This document shows positions 23,249 to 31,919 of a stretch of 64,000 nt of DNA, in pieces. The notes under the pieces are model-generated. The model was given only the letters and a program-made list of their open reading frames with translations, had not been told where the DNA came from and made no database searches. The translations under genes and the position numbers were made by a program. How positions within the stretch are numbered: position 1 is the stretch's first letter; each line of letters opens with the position of its first letter. This DNA is from an uncultured Eubacteriales bacterium (GTDB lineage Bacteria; Bacillota; Clostridia; Christensenellales; CAG-917): positions 1-64,000 of the forward strand of contig URIZ01000001.1 in the NCBI GenBank assembly GCA_900548005.1. Direction: 5' to 3'.

Positions 23249-25894
23249 ATGCAGAAGAAATATGTTTATCTGTTCACAGAGGGCAATGCGCAAATGCGTG
23301 AGCTTCTCGGTGGAAAAGGTGCAAACCTCGCAGAAATGACCAACATCGGTCTTCCCGTTCCGCAAGGATTCACCATCTCGACGGAAGCGTGCACTCAATA
23401 CTATGAAGACGGCAGACACATCAACGATTCCATCAAAGCCGAAATCATGGATTATATTGAGAAACTCGAAGCAATCACCGGCAAGAAATTCGGCGATGCA
23501 GAAAATCCGCTTCTCGTATCCGTCCGCTCGGGCGCAAGAGCGTCTATGCCGGGCATGATGGACACCATTCTCAACCTCGGTCTCAACGAGCAAGTCGTGG
23601 ACGTGCTCGCAAAAAAATCCGGCAATCCCAGATGGGCTTGGGACTGCTACAGACGTTTCATCCAAATGTTCTCCGACGTCGTTATGGAAGTCGGCAAGAA
23701 ATACTTTGAAAAACTCATCGACAAGATGAAAGAAGATCGCGGCGTCACTCAAGACGTCGAGCTCAGCGCAGACGATCTGCACGAACTCGCAGAACAATTC
23801 AAAGCAGAGTACAAGGCTCAACTCGGTCAAGACTTCCCGTCCGATCCGAAGGAGCAACTCTTCAAGGCAATCGAAGCAGTTTTCCGCAGCTGGGACAACC
23901 CGCGCGCAAACATCTATCGTATGGACCACGACATCCCCTACAGCTGGGGCACGGCAGTCAACGTGCAAATGATGGCATTCGGCAACATGGGCGACGATTG
24001 CGGCACGGGTGTTGCTTTCACTCGTAACCCCGCAACCGGTGAAAAGGGCCTCATGGGCGAGTTCCTTATGAACGCTCAAGGCGAAGACGTCGTTGCAGGC
24101 GTTCGCACCCCGATGCCTATCTCCAAGATGGCAGAAGTTCTCCCCGACGTTTACAAACAATTCCAAGACGTTTGCAAGACTTTGGAAAACCACTACAAAG
24201 ACATGCAAGATATGGAATTCACCATTGAAAAAGGCAAGCTCTTCATGCTTCAAACAAGAAACGGTAAGCGCACCGCAGCTGCTGCAATCCGCATCGCTTG
24301 CGACCTTATCGACGAAGGCATGATCAACGAGAAAGAAGCTCTCCTTCAAATCGACGCAAAGACACTCGACATGTTGCTCCACCCGCAATTCGACGCCAAA
24401 GCCCTCAAAGTCGCTGACAAACAAAACGTGGTCGGCAAGGGCATCGCGGCATCTCCGGGCGCAGCTGCAGGCACGATCGTTTTCACCGCCGAAGACGCTG
24501 TCAAAGAAGGCAAAGAAGGCAAGAAAGTCGTTCTCGTCAGACTCGAAACATCTCCTGAAGACATCGAAGGTATGAAGTACGCCCAAGGCATTCTCACCGT
24601 TCGCGGCGGTCAAACCTCTCACGCGGCAGTCGTTGCTCGCGGAATGGGCACTTGCTGCGTATCCGGTTGCGGCGACATCAAGATGCACGAAGAAGAGAAG
24701 TTCTTCGAGCTCGGCGGAAAGGTCTTCCACGAAGGCGACGGTCTCTCTCTCGACGGCACGACGGGCAACATCTACGACACCATCATCAAGACTGTTCCGG
24801 CAGACCCCAACAGCGGTTATTTCGGAAGAATCATGAAGCTCGCAGACAAATATAAAGCTCTCGGCGTTCGCACCAATGCGGACACCCCGCAAGACGCTCA
24901 ACGTGCAGCTGAACTCGGCGCACAAGGTATCGGTCTTGTCCGCACCGAGCACATGTTCTTCGGACCGGGCAGAATTGAGAAATTCCGCGAAATGATTTGC
25001 TCCGAGACCGTTGAAGAACGCGTCAAAGCACTTGCGGCAATCGAGCCCATGCAACAAGCAGACTTCGAAGGTCTGATGGAAGCTCTCCAAGGCAATCCTG
25101 TCACCATTCGTTTCTTGGATCCGCCGCTCCACGAGTTCGTGCCCACCGAAGAAAAAGACATCGAATTGCTTGCAAAAGCACAAGGTAAGACCGTTTCCGA
25201 AATCAAACTCATTTGCGACAGCTTGCACGAGTTCAACCCGATGATGGGTCACAGAGGATGCCGTCTTGCGGTCACGTATCCCGAAATCGCGGTTATGCAA
25301 ACCAAGGCAATCATCAAGGCTGCTATCAACGTCCAAAAACGTCACCCCGATTGGAAGGTCGAGCCCGAAATCATGATCCCGCTCGTTGGCGAAGTCAAGG
25401 AATTGAAGTTCTGCAAGAAGACCGTTGTCGACACCGCAGACGCAATCATCAAGGAAGCAGGCGTCGATCTCAAATACGAAGTCGGCACCATGATCGAAAT
25501 CCCAAGAGCTGCACTCACCGCTGACGAAATCGCAACCGAGGCTGACTTCTTCTGCTTCGGCACAAACGACCTCACTCAAATGACCTTCGGCTTCAGCCGT
25601 GACGACGCAAGCAAGTTCTTGCCCAGCTACTATCAAGCAAAGATCTATGAGTCCGATCCGTTTGCACGTCTTGACACTGTCGGCGTCGGCAAGCTCATGA
25701 AGATGGCAGTCACGCTTGGCAAGGGCGCAAACAGCCATTTGCACTGCGGTATCTGCGGCGAACACGGCGGCGATCCTTCTTCCATCGAGTTCTGCCACGA
25801 AATCGGTCTTGACTACGTTTCTTGCTCACCGTTCAGAGTGCCGATTGCAAGATTGGCAGCTGCACAAGCAAACATCAAGAATCCGAGAAACTAA
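23249..25894 (+). CDS. ppdK: Pyruvate, phosphate dikinase
   Basis: An 881-residue enzyme that interconverts pyruvate, ATP and phosphate with phosphoenolpyruvate, AMP and pyrophosphate. In anaerobic Clostridia it often serves PPi-linked glycolysis. The N-terminal ATP-grasp domain begins GGKGANLAEM. The swivelling domain carries the phosphohistidine in GGQTSHAAVVARGMG (about 452-466). The C-terminal PEP/pyruvate barrel ends with the catalytic Cys in CGICGEHGGDP (near 832). Length is typical. A strong AGGAGG precedes the ATG. Its codon use avoids TTA, CTA and TCA so fully that an 895-codon frame stays open on the other strand; that frame is not a gene. Confidence 0.97.
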   Translation: MQKKYVYLFTEGNAQMRELLGGKGANLAEMTNIGLPVPQGFTISTEACTQYYEDGRHINDSIKAEIMDYIEKLEAITGKKFGDAENPLLVSVRSGARASMPGMMDTILNLGLNEQVVDVLAKKSGNPRWAWDCYRRFIQMFSDVVMEVGKKYFEKLIDKMKEDRGVTQDVELSADDLHELAEQFKAEYKAQLGQDFPSDPKEQLFKAIEAVFRSWDNPRANIYRMDHDIPYSWGTAVNVQMMAFGNMGDDCGTGVAFTRNPATGEKGLMGEFLMNAQGEDVVAGVRTPMPISKMAEVLPDVYKQFQDVCKTLENHYKDMQDMEFTIEKGKLFMLQTRNGKRTAAAAIRIACDLIDEGMINEKEALLQIDAKTLDMLLHPQFDAKALKVADKQNVVGKGIAASPGAAAGTIVFTAEDAVKEGKEGKKVVLVRLETSPEDIEGMKYAQGILTVRGGQTSHAAVVARGMGTCCVSGCGDIKMHEEEKFFELGGKVFHEGDGLSLDGTTGNIYDTIIKTVPADPNSGYFGRIMKLADKYKALGVRTNADTPQDAQRAAELGAQGIGLVRTEHMFFGPGRIEKFREMICSETVEERVKALAAIEPMQQADFEGLMEALQGNPVTIRFLDPPLHEFVPTEEKDIELLAKAQGKTVSEIKLICDSLHEFNPMMGHRGCRLAVTYPEIAVMQTKAIIKAAINVQKRHPDWKVEPEIMIPLVGEVKELKFCKKTVVDTADAIIKEAGVDLKYEVGTMIEIPRAALTADEIATEADFFCFGTNDLTQMTFGFSRDDASKFLPSYYQAKIYESDPFARLDTVGVGKLMKMAVTLGKGANSHLHCGICGEHGGDPSSIEFCHEIGLDYVSCSPFRVPIARLAAAQANIKNPRN

Positions 25895-25958
25895 TTATAA
25901 GTTAGTTTTACGCAAACAAAACATCAATGCCACCGCAACAGCGGTGGCATTGTTACAG
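25858..25958 (+). repeat. First copy of the PPDK 3'-end/terminator repeat
   Basis: The last ten or so codons of ppdK, the stop, AAACTAA-TTATAAG-TTAGTTT, and the GCCACCGC-AACA-GCGGTGGC hairpin. It recurs almost unchanged about 213 bp downstream. Confidence 0.85.
25926..25951 (+). terminator. Probable terminator of ppdK
   Basis: AATGCCACCGC pairs with GCGGTGGCATT around AACA. The stem is strong but the following TGTTACAG is only weakly U-rich, so termination may be inefficient. Confidence 0.6.
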
Positions 25959-26066
25959 TAAACAAGTTTTTGCTTGTGCGTATGCATTTTTTCTCTTTTA
26001 CAAGTAGAGTAGTGAAATATGTGCATACAGCAAGACTTGCGACACGAGCTTGTCTCGTTTTGCTTG

Positions 26067-26165
26067 AAAAGGCAGCACAAGCAAACATCAAGAACCCCAG
26101 AAACTAATTATAAGTTAGTTTTACGCAAACAAAATATCAATGCCACCGCAACAGCGGTGGCATTG
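26067..26165 (+). repeat. Second copy of the PPDK 3'-end/terminator repeat
   Basis: GGCAGCACAAGCAAACATCA onward repeats the codons for AQANIKNPRN, the stop and both hairpins (26101-26120 and 26139-26164) with a 3-nt deletion and a few substitutions. The unit stands alone without the rest of the gene. Between the copies (25960-26066) no gene is visible. Confidence 0.85.
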
Positions 26166-26355
26166 TCGTGTTATAAGTTTCTTTTGTATTTATATTATAC
26201 TTTTTTCATCGTGAGAGAGCAATTAGGGCGGTGCGGACGCATAAAACGGATGAATGCTCGATTTGTGACGTATCGCGCGCATACGCGCACGTGCGGCTTC
26301 CATATAATTGACAAACGGCATCGGATGATGTATTTTTAGTGGTGGAAGTGGAGAT

Positions 26356-27129
26356 ATGCTCGAAAACAAGAAATTTCTCAATTCAAACGCCATCAAACTT
26401 ATTGCAATCGTTGCAATGACCATCGACCATATCGCATGGGCGGTGTATCCCGGCTATTCAACCGAGCCGGGTGCTATCGTCATGCATATCATCGGCAGAA
26501 TCACTTGCCCCATCATGTGCTATTGCATCGCCGAAGGCTTCCATTACACCCACGATGTCAAAAAATATACGCTTAGATTGCTGATTTTTGCACTTATCTC
26601 ACATGTTCCTTATATGTTGCAATCATCGGCGTTTTTCGAGTTCGGCGCGCTTGCGCTCGTTCCGTTTGCCACGGGCGGCAGCGTTATGGGGCATATTCTC
26701 AATCAAACGAGCGTCATGTGGTCGCTTGCAATCGGGCTTATCATGCTCCGTGTTAATTACAGCGAAAATATCAAGCAATCGGTCAAACCGTTTCTTATCT
26801 TTTTGCTGTGCATAGCCGCATTTCCTGCCGATTGGAGTTGCATCGCCTCCCTTTGCGTGTTTGCAATAGGCACAAATCGCGGCAAACCGCTCTCGCAAAT
26901 TCTTTGGAGTCTGTTTTTCGTGAGCCTTTACGTGCTTGTCTATTGTCTTTCCATGTCCGTGACCTACGGGCTTATACAATTCGCCGTCTTACTTGCCATT
27001 CCCGTTCTAGCATTCTACAACGGTCAGCGCGGCTCAAATCCCACTCTCAACAAAATCATGAAATGGGCGTTCTACATCTACTATCCGCTCCACCTTCTCA
27101 TCATCGCTCTCGTCCGCATCTTCGCATGA
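26356..27129 (+). CDS. TraX-family membrane protein
   Basis: A 257-residue polytopic protein with seven or eight hydrophobic segments. The N-terminal pattern LNSNAIKLIAIVAMTIDH and IGRITCPIMCYCIAEGF match the TraX family, first known as the F-pilin N-acetylase but common on Clostridia chromosomes without conjugation genes, where its acceptor is unknown. A GGAG site stands 5-8 nt before the ATG. It is monocistronic; no pilin or conjugation genes are nearby. Confidence 0.82.
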   Translation: MLENKKFLNSNAIKLIAIVAMTIDHIAWAVYPGYSTEPGAIVMHIIGRITCPIMCYCIAEGFHYTHDVKKYTLRLLIFALISHVPYMLQSSAFFEFGALALVPFATGGSVMGHILNQTSVMWSLAIGLIMLRVNYSENIKQSVKPFLIFLLCIAAFPADWSCIASLCVFAIGTNRGKPLSQILWSLFFVSLYVLVYCLSMSVTYGLIQFAVLLAIPVLAFYNGQRGSNPTLNKIMKWAFYIYYPLHLLIIALVRIFA

Positions 27130-27293
27130 TACTCCCGCAATCCGCATTTTACTGCCCGATCCTTCCATTCGGTCTTCCACAATAGCATTTTATTCTTGAC
27201 AATTGTGAAACCTCAACAAAAAATCAAGCCGAACATTGATCGGCATAAGGATTTGACAAAAACTTCCAAATTTTGCAATTTTTCAAAATTCCC

Positions 27294-27322
27294 GTGACAA
27301 AGGGAATCGCGCGTGGTACAAT
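27294..27322 (+). promoter_or_regulatory. Promoter of a candidate small RNA
   Basis: GTGACA (27294-27299), 17 nt, TACAAT (27317-27322). The expected +1, 7 nt downstream, is G27329, exactly where the RNA stem begins. Confidence 0.6.
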
Positions 27323-27328
27323 ATATAT

Positions 27329-27405
27329 GTTCATGCGGATTTCATGGCGGCTTGATTATCTTGACTAGCTCTGTATGCCAAAATCCGTGTGAACTTTTTC
27401 TTTTT
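27329..27405 (+). ncRNA. Candidate small structured RNA with intrinsic terminator
   Basis: GTTCATGCGGATTT (27329-27342) pairs along its whole length with AAATCCGTGTGAAC (27381-27394) with two G-U pairs. An inner TGGC/GCCA helix extends it past a CA bulge. TTTTTCTTTTTC follows directly. A promoter lies at the right distance upstream. An 84-codon frame across this region begins before the promoter and is not supported. No known RNA family was recognised. Confidence 0.5.
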
Positions 27406-27591
27406 CTGCGATGCGGAGCTGTATTGCGGTATTTTGCAAAAAGCTCGGTTTTCTGCATGAAAGCAAGGAATTTGTGTGTGAAATCATGGAAGTTGCATAT
27501 AAAAAGGATATATTTTTACATGGAAGTAGGGCTTTTGAGTGAGATAGTATCGGGTTTTGTGAGATAATAAGATATATCGATGTATAGAAAA
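27406..27591 (+). other. Non-coding gap before the GH3 terminator
   Basis: A/T-rich sequence without a credible gene, promoter or repeat. Confidence 0.4.
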
Positions 27592-27619
27592 AAACGCTTG
27601 CGTTGGCAAGCGTTTTTTT
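27592..27619 (-). terminator. Bidirectional terminator beyond the GH3 gene
   Basis: AAACGCTTGC (27592-27601) pairs with GCAAGCGTTT (27606-27615) around GTTG, flanked by A and T runs. It is best placed to end the leftward GH3 operon. Confidence 0.82.
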
Positions 27620-27693
27620 GATGTTGTTGGGTGTTGTTTTTGTGATTTTTTGGGGTGTCGCGATATCGATTGCAGTGCGTCGGCTATGCGATG

Positions 27694-30150
27694 TTATTTG
27701 TTGCGTTGTTTTGCTTTTTTGTCTTTGCCCAAGCCTTTAAGGAAGCGACGGAAGCCGCCTTTTTTGCCGTTGAGCATATCCACCATGCCTGCAAGAGCGC
27801 GGTCGGTTATGAGCCCCATAGACCATGATGCGATTGTGCGGTAGGGCATATCCTTGACGGAGTTGGTGAGCATTTCGGGGTTTTCGGCTGAGAGCGCGAC
27901 AAGGTTGACTGCGCCGACAGCAAGGCGATACATAAATCTGCCAAAACCCTTGACGTTGCATTGTCCGATGGTGTTGTTGGCGGTGAACTCGCCTTTTTTG
28001 AAGGGTGTGTTTTCGATCATCTTTGCGCCGTACAACGCTTCGAATTGCTCGGTCGGGATTTCCTTTGCGTTTGCAATATCGTAATATGCAGGTGCGGACT
28101 TTGTGTAGTCGGGGATAGGTGCGTCGGGATTTTTTGACGTGACGTTGACGTGACCTTCAAGCTTGATATCTCTTGAAGACGCGCCCACGAGAATTGCAAA
28201 ATCGCCGCTTTCGACGTGCCAATCTTTGATTGCAACGTTGTAGTATGCAAACGCGCGAGAGTCAAGAGTCAGGGTGACGTCTTTCTCTTCGCCGGGGTTC
28301 AAAAATACCTTTTTGAAGCCTTTAAGTTCCTTTTCGGGACGATAAAGTGTGCTTTCGGTGTCTTTGACGTAAAGTTGCGCGATTTCCGCACCGGCGAATT
28401 TGCCAGTGTTTTTGACTGTGAAAGTGACGGTGAGCGGCTCGTCTTGGCGGATATCGGTTGCGCTAAGGCGCAGGTTGGAATATTCGAAAGCGGTGTAGGA
28501 AAGTCCGTAGCCGAAGGGGTATTTGACTTGTTTTTTCGCGCTGTCGTAATAGCGGTATCCAACATAGACGCTCTCGCGGTATTCGACTGTTCTGGGGCCC
28601 ATACGGAAGTATTTCGAGCCGAGATAATCGTTTTCGCAGACGGGGAAGGTTTCGGCAAGTTTGCCAGAGGGATTGACCTTGCCGTACAAGAGATTGTAGG
28701 TTGCTTCGCCGCCTGCCTGACCGCCGAGATAGACGTTGAGAATGGCTTTGACGCCCTTGTCCCATTCGCCGATTTCCACGGGTGAGCCACAGGATAGAAC
28801 CACTATGACGTTTTTGTTGACTTTGAGAAGTTCGTTGACAAGCGTGACGTGTGACGTTGGCATCTTGATGTGCGAGCGGTCGTAGCCCTCGGACTCGAAC
28901 GCATCGGTCAGACCTATGAAAAGCAACACCGCGTCTTTGCCTTTTGCGGCTTTGACGGCTTTTTTGATAAGGCTCTTTTTGTAGCCTTCGCCCTTCAAAG
29001 TGTAGCCGTCCGCATATTCGTATTTTTGCCCCGCATTGTCGAGCGCGTCAAGGAAAGACGTGACTTTGTGTGGGAGAATATGGCTCGATCCACCGCCTTG
29101 ATAGCGGAGTTTTTTGGCGAGCTTGCCGATTACGGCGATAGATTGATTGGCTTTAAGGGGAAGCGCGCCGTCGTTTTTGAGAAGCACTGCGCCGCCTTCT
29201 GCCGCGCGTCTTGCGATTTGGTTGTGCTCTTCGACGTCGTAGGTGACGCCGTCCACTTCGCGCACCTTGTTTTCGTATGCGAACTTGATAAGGCGCAGCA
29301 CCACTTTGTCGATGTCTTCTTCCGTCAAAGTGCCGTTTTCAAGGGCGTTGTAGATGTTGTTGCCGTTGAAACCTATGCCTTTTCCGCCCGGCATTTCGAG
29401 ATCCATGCCCGCTTTGATGCCTTCGGCGCGATTGTTGACTGCGCCCCAGTCGCTCACCACAATGCCTTTGTAGCCCCACTCGTCGCGCAATACGTCGGTG
29501 AGAAAACGCTTGTTGTCGGAAAGGTACGTGCCGTTGAGACGGTTGTACGAGCACATGACGGTGGTGGGGTGCTCGGTCTTGACGATATGTTCAAACGCGG
29601 GCATATAAATCTCGCGGAGCGTGCGCTCGTCCACGATAGAGTCTATGCACATTCTGATGTACTCTTGGTTGTTGGCGAGATAGTGTTTCAAAGACGTGCC
29701 GACATTGGTCTTTTGCACGCCGTGCACCCATGCCGCGCCCATACGTCCCGCAAGGAAGGGATCTTCGGAGAAATACTCGAAGTTTCTGCCGCAAAGGGGG
29801 CTGCGCTTGATGTTGACGCCGGGACCGAGAACGGTGGATACGCCAAGGCTTTGCGCCTCGACGGCAATTGCATGTCCCACTTCTTCGATGAGATCTTCGT
29901 CCCAGCTTGACGCCGTGGTGACAGCACCCGGGAAACAAGTTGCGGGCTCGGGGATTTGCATGATGTTGACGCCGCCCGACATCTTTTCTCTTCTCAGACC
30001 GACAGGGCCGTCGCTCATACGCACGGCAGGGATATCCACGTCGTCACGTTTGATTGGTTGAGTGAGCCAAGTGGTTGAACCCGAGCACATACACACTTTC
30101 TCGTCAAGAGTGAGTTTTGCGAGAATGGCTTGATAATCTTTGTCGTTCAT
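27694..30150 (-). CDS. Glycoside hydrolase family 3 beta-glycosidase
   Basis: An 818-residue enzyme expected to remove non-reducing beta-linked sugars. The order is the GH3 TIM-barrel (LTLDEKVCMCSG, then MSDGPVGLR, GRNFEYFSEDP, LKHYLANNQE), the nucleophile Asp in VVSDWGAV (near 231), the GH3 C-terminal sandwich, a fibronectin-III-like domain (about 590-660), and an extra C-terminal tail of roughly 130 residues. There is no signal peptide, so it acts in the cytoplasm on imported oligosaccharides. AAGGAG precedes the ATG. It lies 82 bp downstream of a sugar O-acetyltransferase gene, probably in one operon controlled by the divergent AraC regulator. Confidence 0.93.
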   Translation of the reverse strand: MNDKDYQAILAKLTLDEKVCMCSGSTTWLTQPIKRDDVDIPAVRMSDGPVGLRREKMSGGVNIMQIPEPATCFPGAVTTASSWDEDLIEEVGHAIAVEAQSLGVSTVLGPGVNIKRSPLCGRNFEYFSEDPFLAGRMGAAWVHGVQKTNVGTSLKHYLANNQEYIRMCIDSIVDERTLREIYMPAFEHIVKTEHPTTVMCSYNRLNGTYLSDNKRFLTDVLRDEWGYKGIVVSDWGAVNNRAEGIKAGMDLEMPGGKGIGFNGNNIYNALENGTLTEEDIDKVVLRLIKFAYENKVREVDGVTYDVEEHNQIARRAAEGGAVLLKNDGALPLKANQSIAVIGKLAKKLRYQGGGSSHILPHKVTSFLDALDNAGQKYEYADGYTLKGEGYKKSLIKKAVKAAKGKDAVLLFIGLTDAFESEGYDRSHIKMPTSHVTLVNELLKVNKNVIVVLSCGSPVEIGEWDKGVKAILNVYLGGQAGGEATYNLLYGKVNPSGKLAETFPVCENDYLGSKYFRMGPRTVEYRESVYVGYRYYDSAKKQVKYPFGYGLSYTAFEYSNLRLSATDIRQDEPLTVTFTVKNTGKFAGAEIAQLYVKDTESTLYRPEKELKGFKKVFLNPGEEKDVTLTLDSRAFAYYNVAIKDWHVESGDFAILVGASSRDIKLEGHVNVTSKNPDAPIPDYTKSAPAYYDIANAKEIPTEQFEALYGAKMIENTPFKKGEFTANNTIGQCNVKGFGRFMYRLAVGAVNLVALSAENPEMLTNSVKDMPYRTIASWSMGLITDRALAGMVDMLNGKKGGFRRFLKGLGKDKKAKQRNK

Positions 30151-30231
30151 AATCTTCTCCTTTTTGGGATTGCCGACAAAAGTCGGCTTTTATATGTTTA
30201 TTTTTGTTGTATAAACCGCTTGCTTAGTGAT

Positions 30232-30909
30232 TTATCCTTGTTTTTGTTTGTCGCGAACGGACATGGGGATCGCATCCTGCACATAGGTCTGCCACACGTC
30301 CATTCTGTCGTCTTCATCGATTTTGCGCACCGCTTTTGCAGGCACACCCATTGCGATATAACCGTCCGGGATATCCCTTGTCACCACGCTGCCTGCCGCA
30401 ACAACGCAATTTTCGCCTATGGTGACTCCGCCGCAAATCGTGACGTTTGAGGCAATCCACGAGCCTTTCTTGATCGTGACGGGCTTTGAATATTCGAGAT
30501 CGTGATAGCCGTCGGGATAGTTTTGACAAATTCGTTCGGTGGAGATGAGCGGATGACATGGCGTTGCAATCGTAACGTTTGCGCCAAGCCATACGTCGTC
30601 TTCTATCGTGATGGGCGACACGTCCAAAAGCGTGCATCCATAGTTGAAAAACACACCGTTGCCAACTTGAATGTTCACGCCGTATTCGCAATAAAACGGA
30701 GTGAAAATACCCAATGATTTACCCTTTGATGACGGAATGAGTTTTTCAATAAGACGCTTTTGCCTTGGCTGATTGAGCACCGAGCACTTGTTGAGCTTTT
30801 GCGTGAGCCAGAGCCCTCGTGCGTGCTTGAAAAAGATATCTTTGCTCGACGCATTGTAGAGCTTGCCGTCAACCATTCTGTCCCAATCGGTTCGATTGCC
30901 TTTTTTCAT
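30232..30909 (-). CDS. Maltose/galactoside O-acetyltransferase-like protein
   Basis: A 225-residue left-handed beta-helix acetyltransferase of the NodL/LacA/Maa group, which move acetyl from acetyl-CoA to a sugar hydroxyl. The N-terminal mac domain (DRMVDGKLYNASSKDIFFKH) is followed by hexapeptide coils (IQVGNGVFFNYGCTLLD, ITIEDDVWLGANVTI). The catalytic His sits in ATPCHPL, and the C-terminal coils include GGVTIGENCVVAAGSVVT. AAGGA stands 8 nt before the start. It is the first gene of the operon ahead of GH3 and may acetylate non-metabolised sugars. Confidence 0.88.
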   Translation of the reverse strand: MKKGNRTDWDRMVDGKLYNASSKDIFFKHARGLWLTQKLNKCSVLNQPRQKRLIEKLIPSSKGKSLGIFTPFYCEYGVNIQVGNGVFFNYGCTLLDVSPITIEDDVWLGANVTIATPCHPLISTERICQNYPDGYHDLEYSKPVTIKKGSWIASNVTICGGVTIGENCVVAAGSVVTRDIPDGYIAMGVPAKAVRKIDEDDRMDVWQTYVQDAIPMSVRDKQKQG

Positions 30910-31058
30910 AATCCGTCCTTATCCGATTTTGCGTTTTACGTCTTTACGCAAAGTCGTGCGTTTAGCCGTATATATAGATATATACCTTTATATCATACAT
31001 TTTATATTATAGATTGTACGATTTATATCACGATTTGCGACAAAATATCATATTTCCG
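30910..31058. promoter_or_regulatory. Divergent regulatory region of the sugar locus
   Basis: An A/T-rich spacer between the acetyltransferase-GH3 operon and the AraC gene. TTTATATCA occurs twice, 35 bp apart (near 30989 and 31022), and a related AATATCATATT lies near 31044. These are plausible half-sites for the AraC-type regulator. Confidence 0.4.
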
Positions 31059-31086
31059 TTGAAAAATGCGAAAATTGTGATATAAT
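31059..31086 (+). promoter_or_regulatory. Promoter of the AraC-type gene, placing +1 at the ATG
   Basis: TTGAAA (31059-31064), 16 nt, TATAAT (31081-31086), then 6 nt to the ATG at 31093. Confidence 0.78.
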
Positions 31087-31092
31087 TCGAGT

Positions 31093-31851
31093 ATGAGCGA
31101 CCAAAGAGAAGACAGGCTGAATATCGAGATTTTGCCAAAGGGCGAAAATCCGCTTTTTCAACAGCGAGAAAGCGGAGTCGTCCACACGTCGTACAGCCGA
31201 GAAGTCTTTTTTTACAATTTCATAAAAAACGGCGACGTTGACGGAGTGCGCGGCGCGATAGGTCAGTTTGTGCAAAACGCGTTGGTTGTGGGCAGAATGA
31301 GCAACGATTCGCTGCGTCAAGCGCAATATTTTGCGGTGAGCTGCATCACGCTTGCCACGCGATATGCCGTTGAAGGCGGTCTTGTGGAAGAAGAAGCGTA
31401 CAATCTCTCGGACTCGTACATTCAGGCGGTTGACAAGATGACGGACGCCGCCGACATTTTGCGATTTCTCGTGGAAAAGGCGGTTGAGCTGACTTTTAGG
31501 GTGAAAGCAAGCAAAAAACGACTCGAATATCCGCCCTACGTGCGCAAGGCGATGAAATACGTCAGCGCGCATTTGCACGAGAGCATAAAGTGCAATGACG
31601 TTGCCATTGCGTGCGGAGTGAGCGCGGATTATCTTTCGTCTGCGTTCAAAAAGTGCGTGGGGGTGAGCCTTGCAAAATATATCATGCAAGAAAAACTCGA
31701 AGAAAGCAAAAATCTGCTTGCCAAAGGTTTTGAGTACGGCGAGATCGGCTACTATCTCGGATTTTGTTCGCAAACGCATTATATCGAGAGTTTCAAAAAG
31801 CAGTACGGCACGACTCCAAAAAAATACGCACACTCAAACGTGCTTGTATAA
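31093..31851 (+). CDS. AraC-family transcriptional regulator
   Basis: A 252-residue regulator. The C-terminal AraC DNA-binding domain (about 155-250) has both helix-turn-helix motifs: CNDVAIACGVSADYLSSAFK and the second around GEIGYYLGFCSQTHYIESFK, closing with the usual YGTTPKKY. The N-terminal part is helical, without a cupin, and resembles the sensory region of YSIRK-linked AraC regulators (REVFFYNFIKNGDVDGV). It lies divergently beside the acetyltransferase and GH3 genes and most likely controls them. There is no ribosome site; the start codon is 6 nt after the -10 box. Confidence 0.88.
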   Translation: MSDQREDRLNIEILPKGENPLFQQRESGVVHTSYSREVFFYNFIKNGDVDGVRGAIGQFVQNALVVGRMSNDSLRQAQYFAVSCITLATRYAVEGGLVEEEAYNLSDSYIQAVDKMTDAADILRFLVEKAVELTFRVKASKKRLEYPPYVRKAMKYVSAHLHESIKCNDVAIACGVSADYLSSAFKKCVGVSLAKYIMQEKLEESKNLLAKGFEYGEIGYYLGFCSQTHYIESFKKQYGTTPKKYAHSNVLV

Positions 31852-31869
31852 AAAGCGCGCAATTTCGAT

Positions 31870-31900
31870 AGGCGGAGATTTCCGCTTATTTTTATTTTAT
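31870..31900 (+). terminator. Terminator of the AraC-type gene
   Basis: AGGCGGA (31870-31876) pairs with TCCGCTT (31881-31887) around GATT, followed by ATTTTTATTTTAT. Confidence 0.75.
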
Positions 31901-31919
31901 CCTTGCATACAATATGTAT

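Noticed and set aside
23111..25798. 895-codon open frame on the minus strand across PPDK
   Set aside because: It is the mirror of a highly expressed gene with biased codons. Its translation is rich in Cys, His, Val and Phe with no recognisable domain, and PPDK on the plus strand has every catalytic motif.
27313..27567. 84-codon frame near 27.3 kb
   Set aside because: Its start lies upstream of the predicted transcription start, it has no ribosome site, and the small-RNA stem and terminator explain the sequence better.
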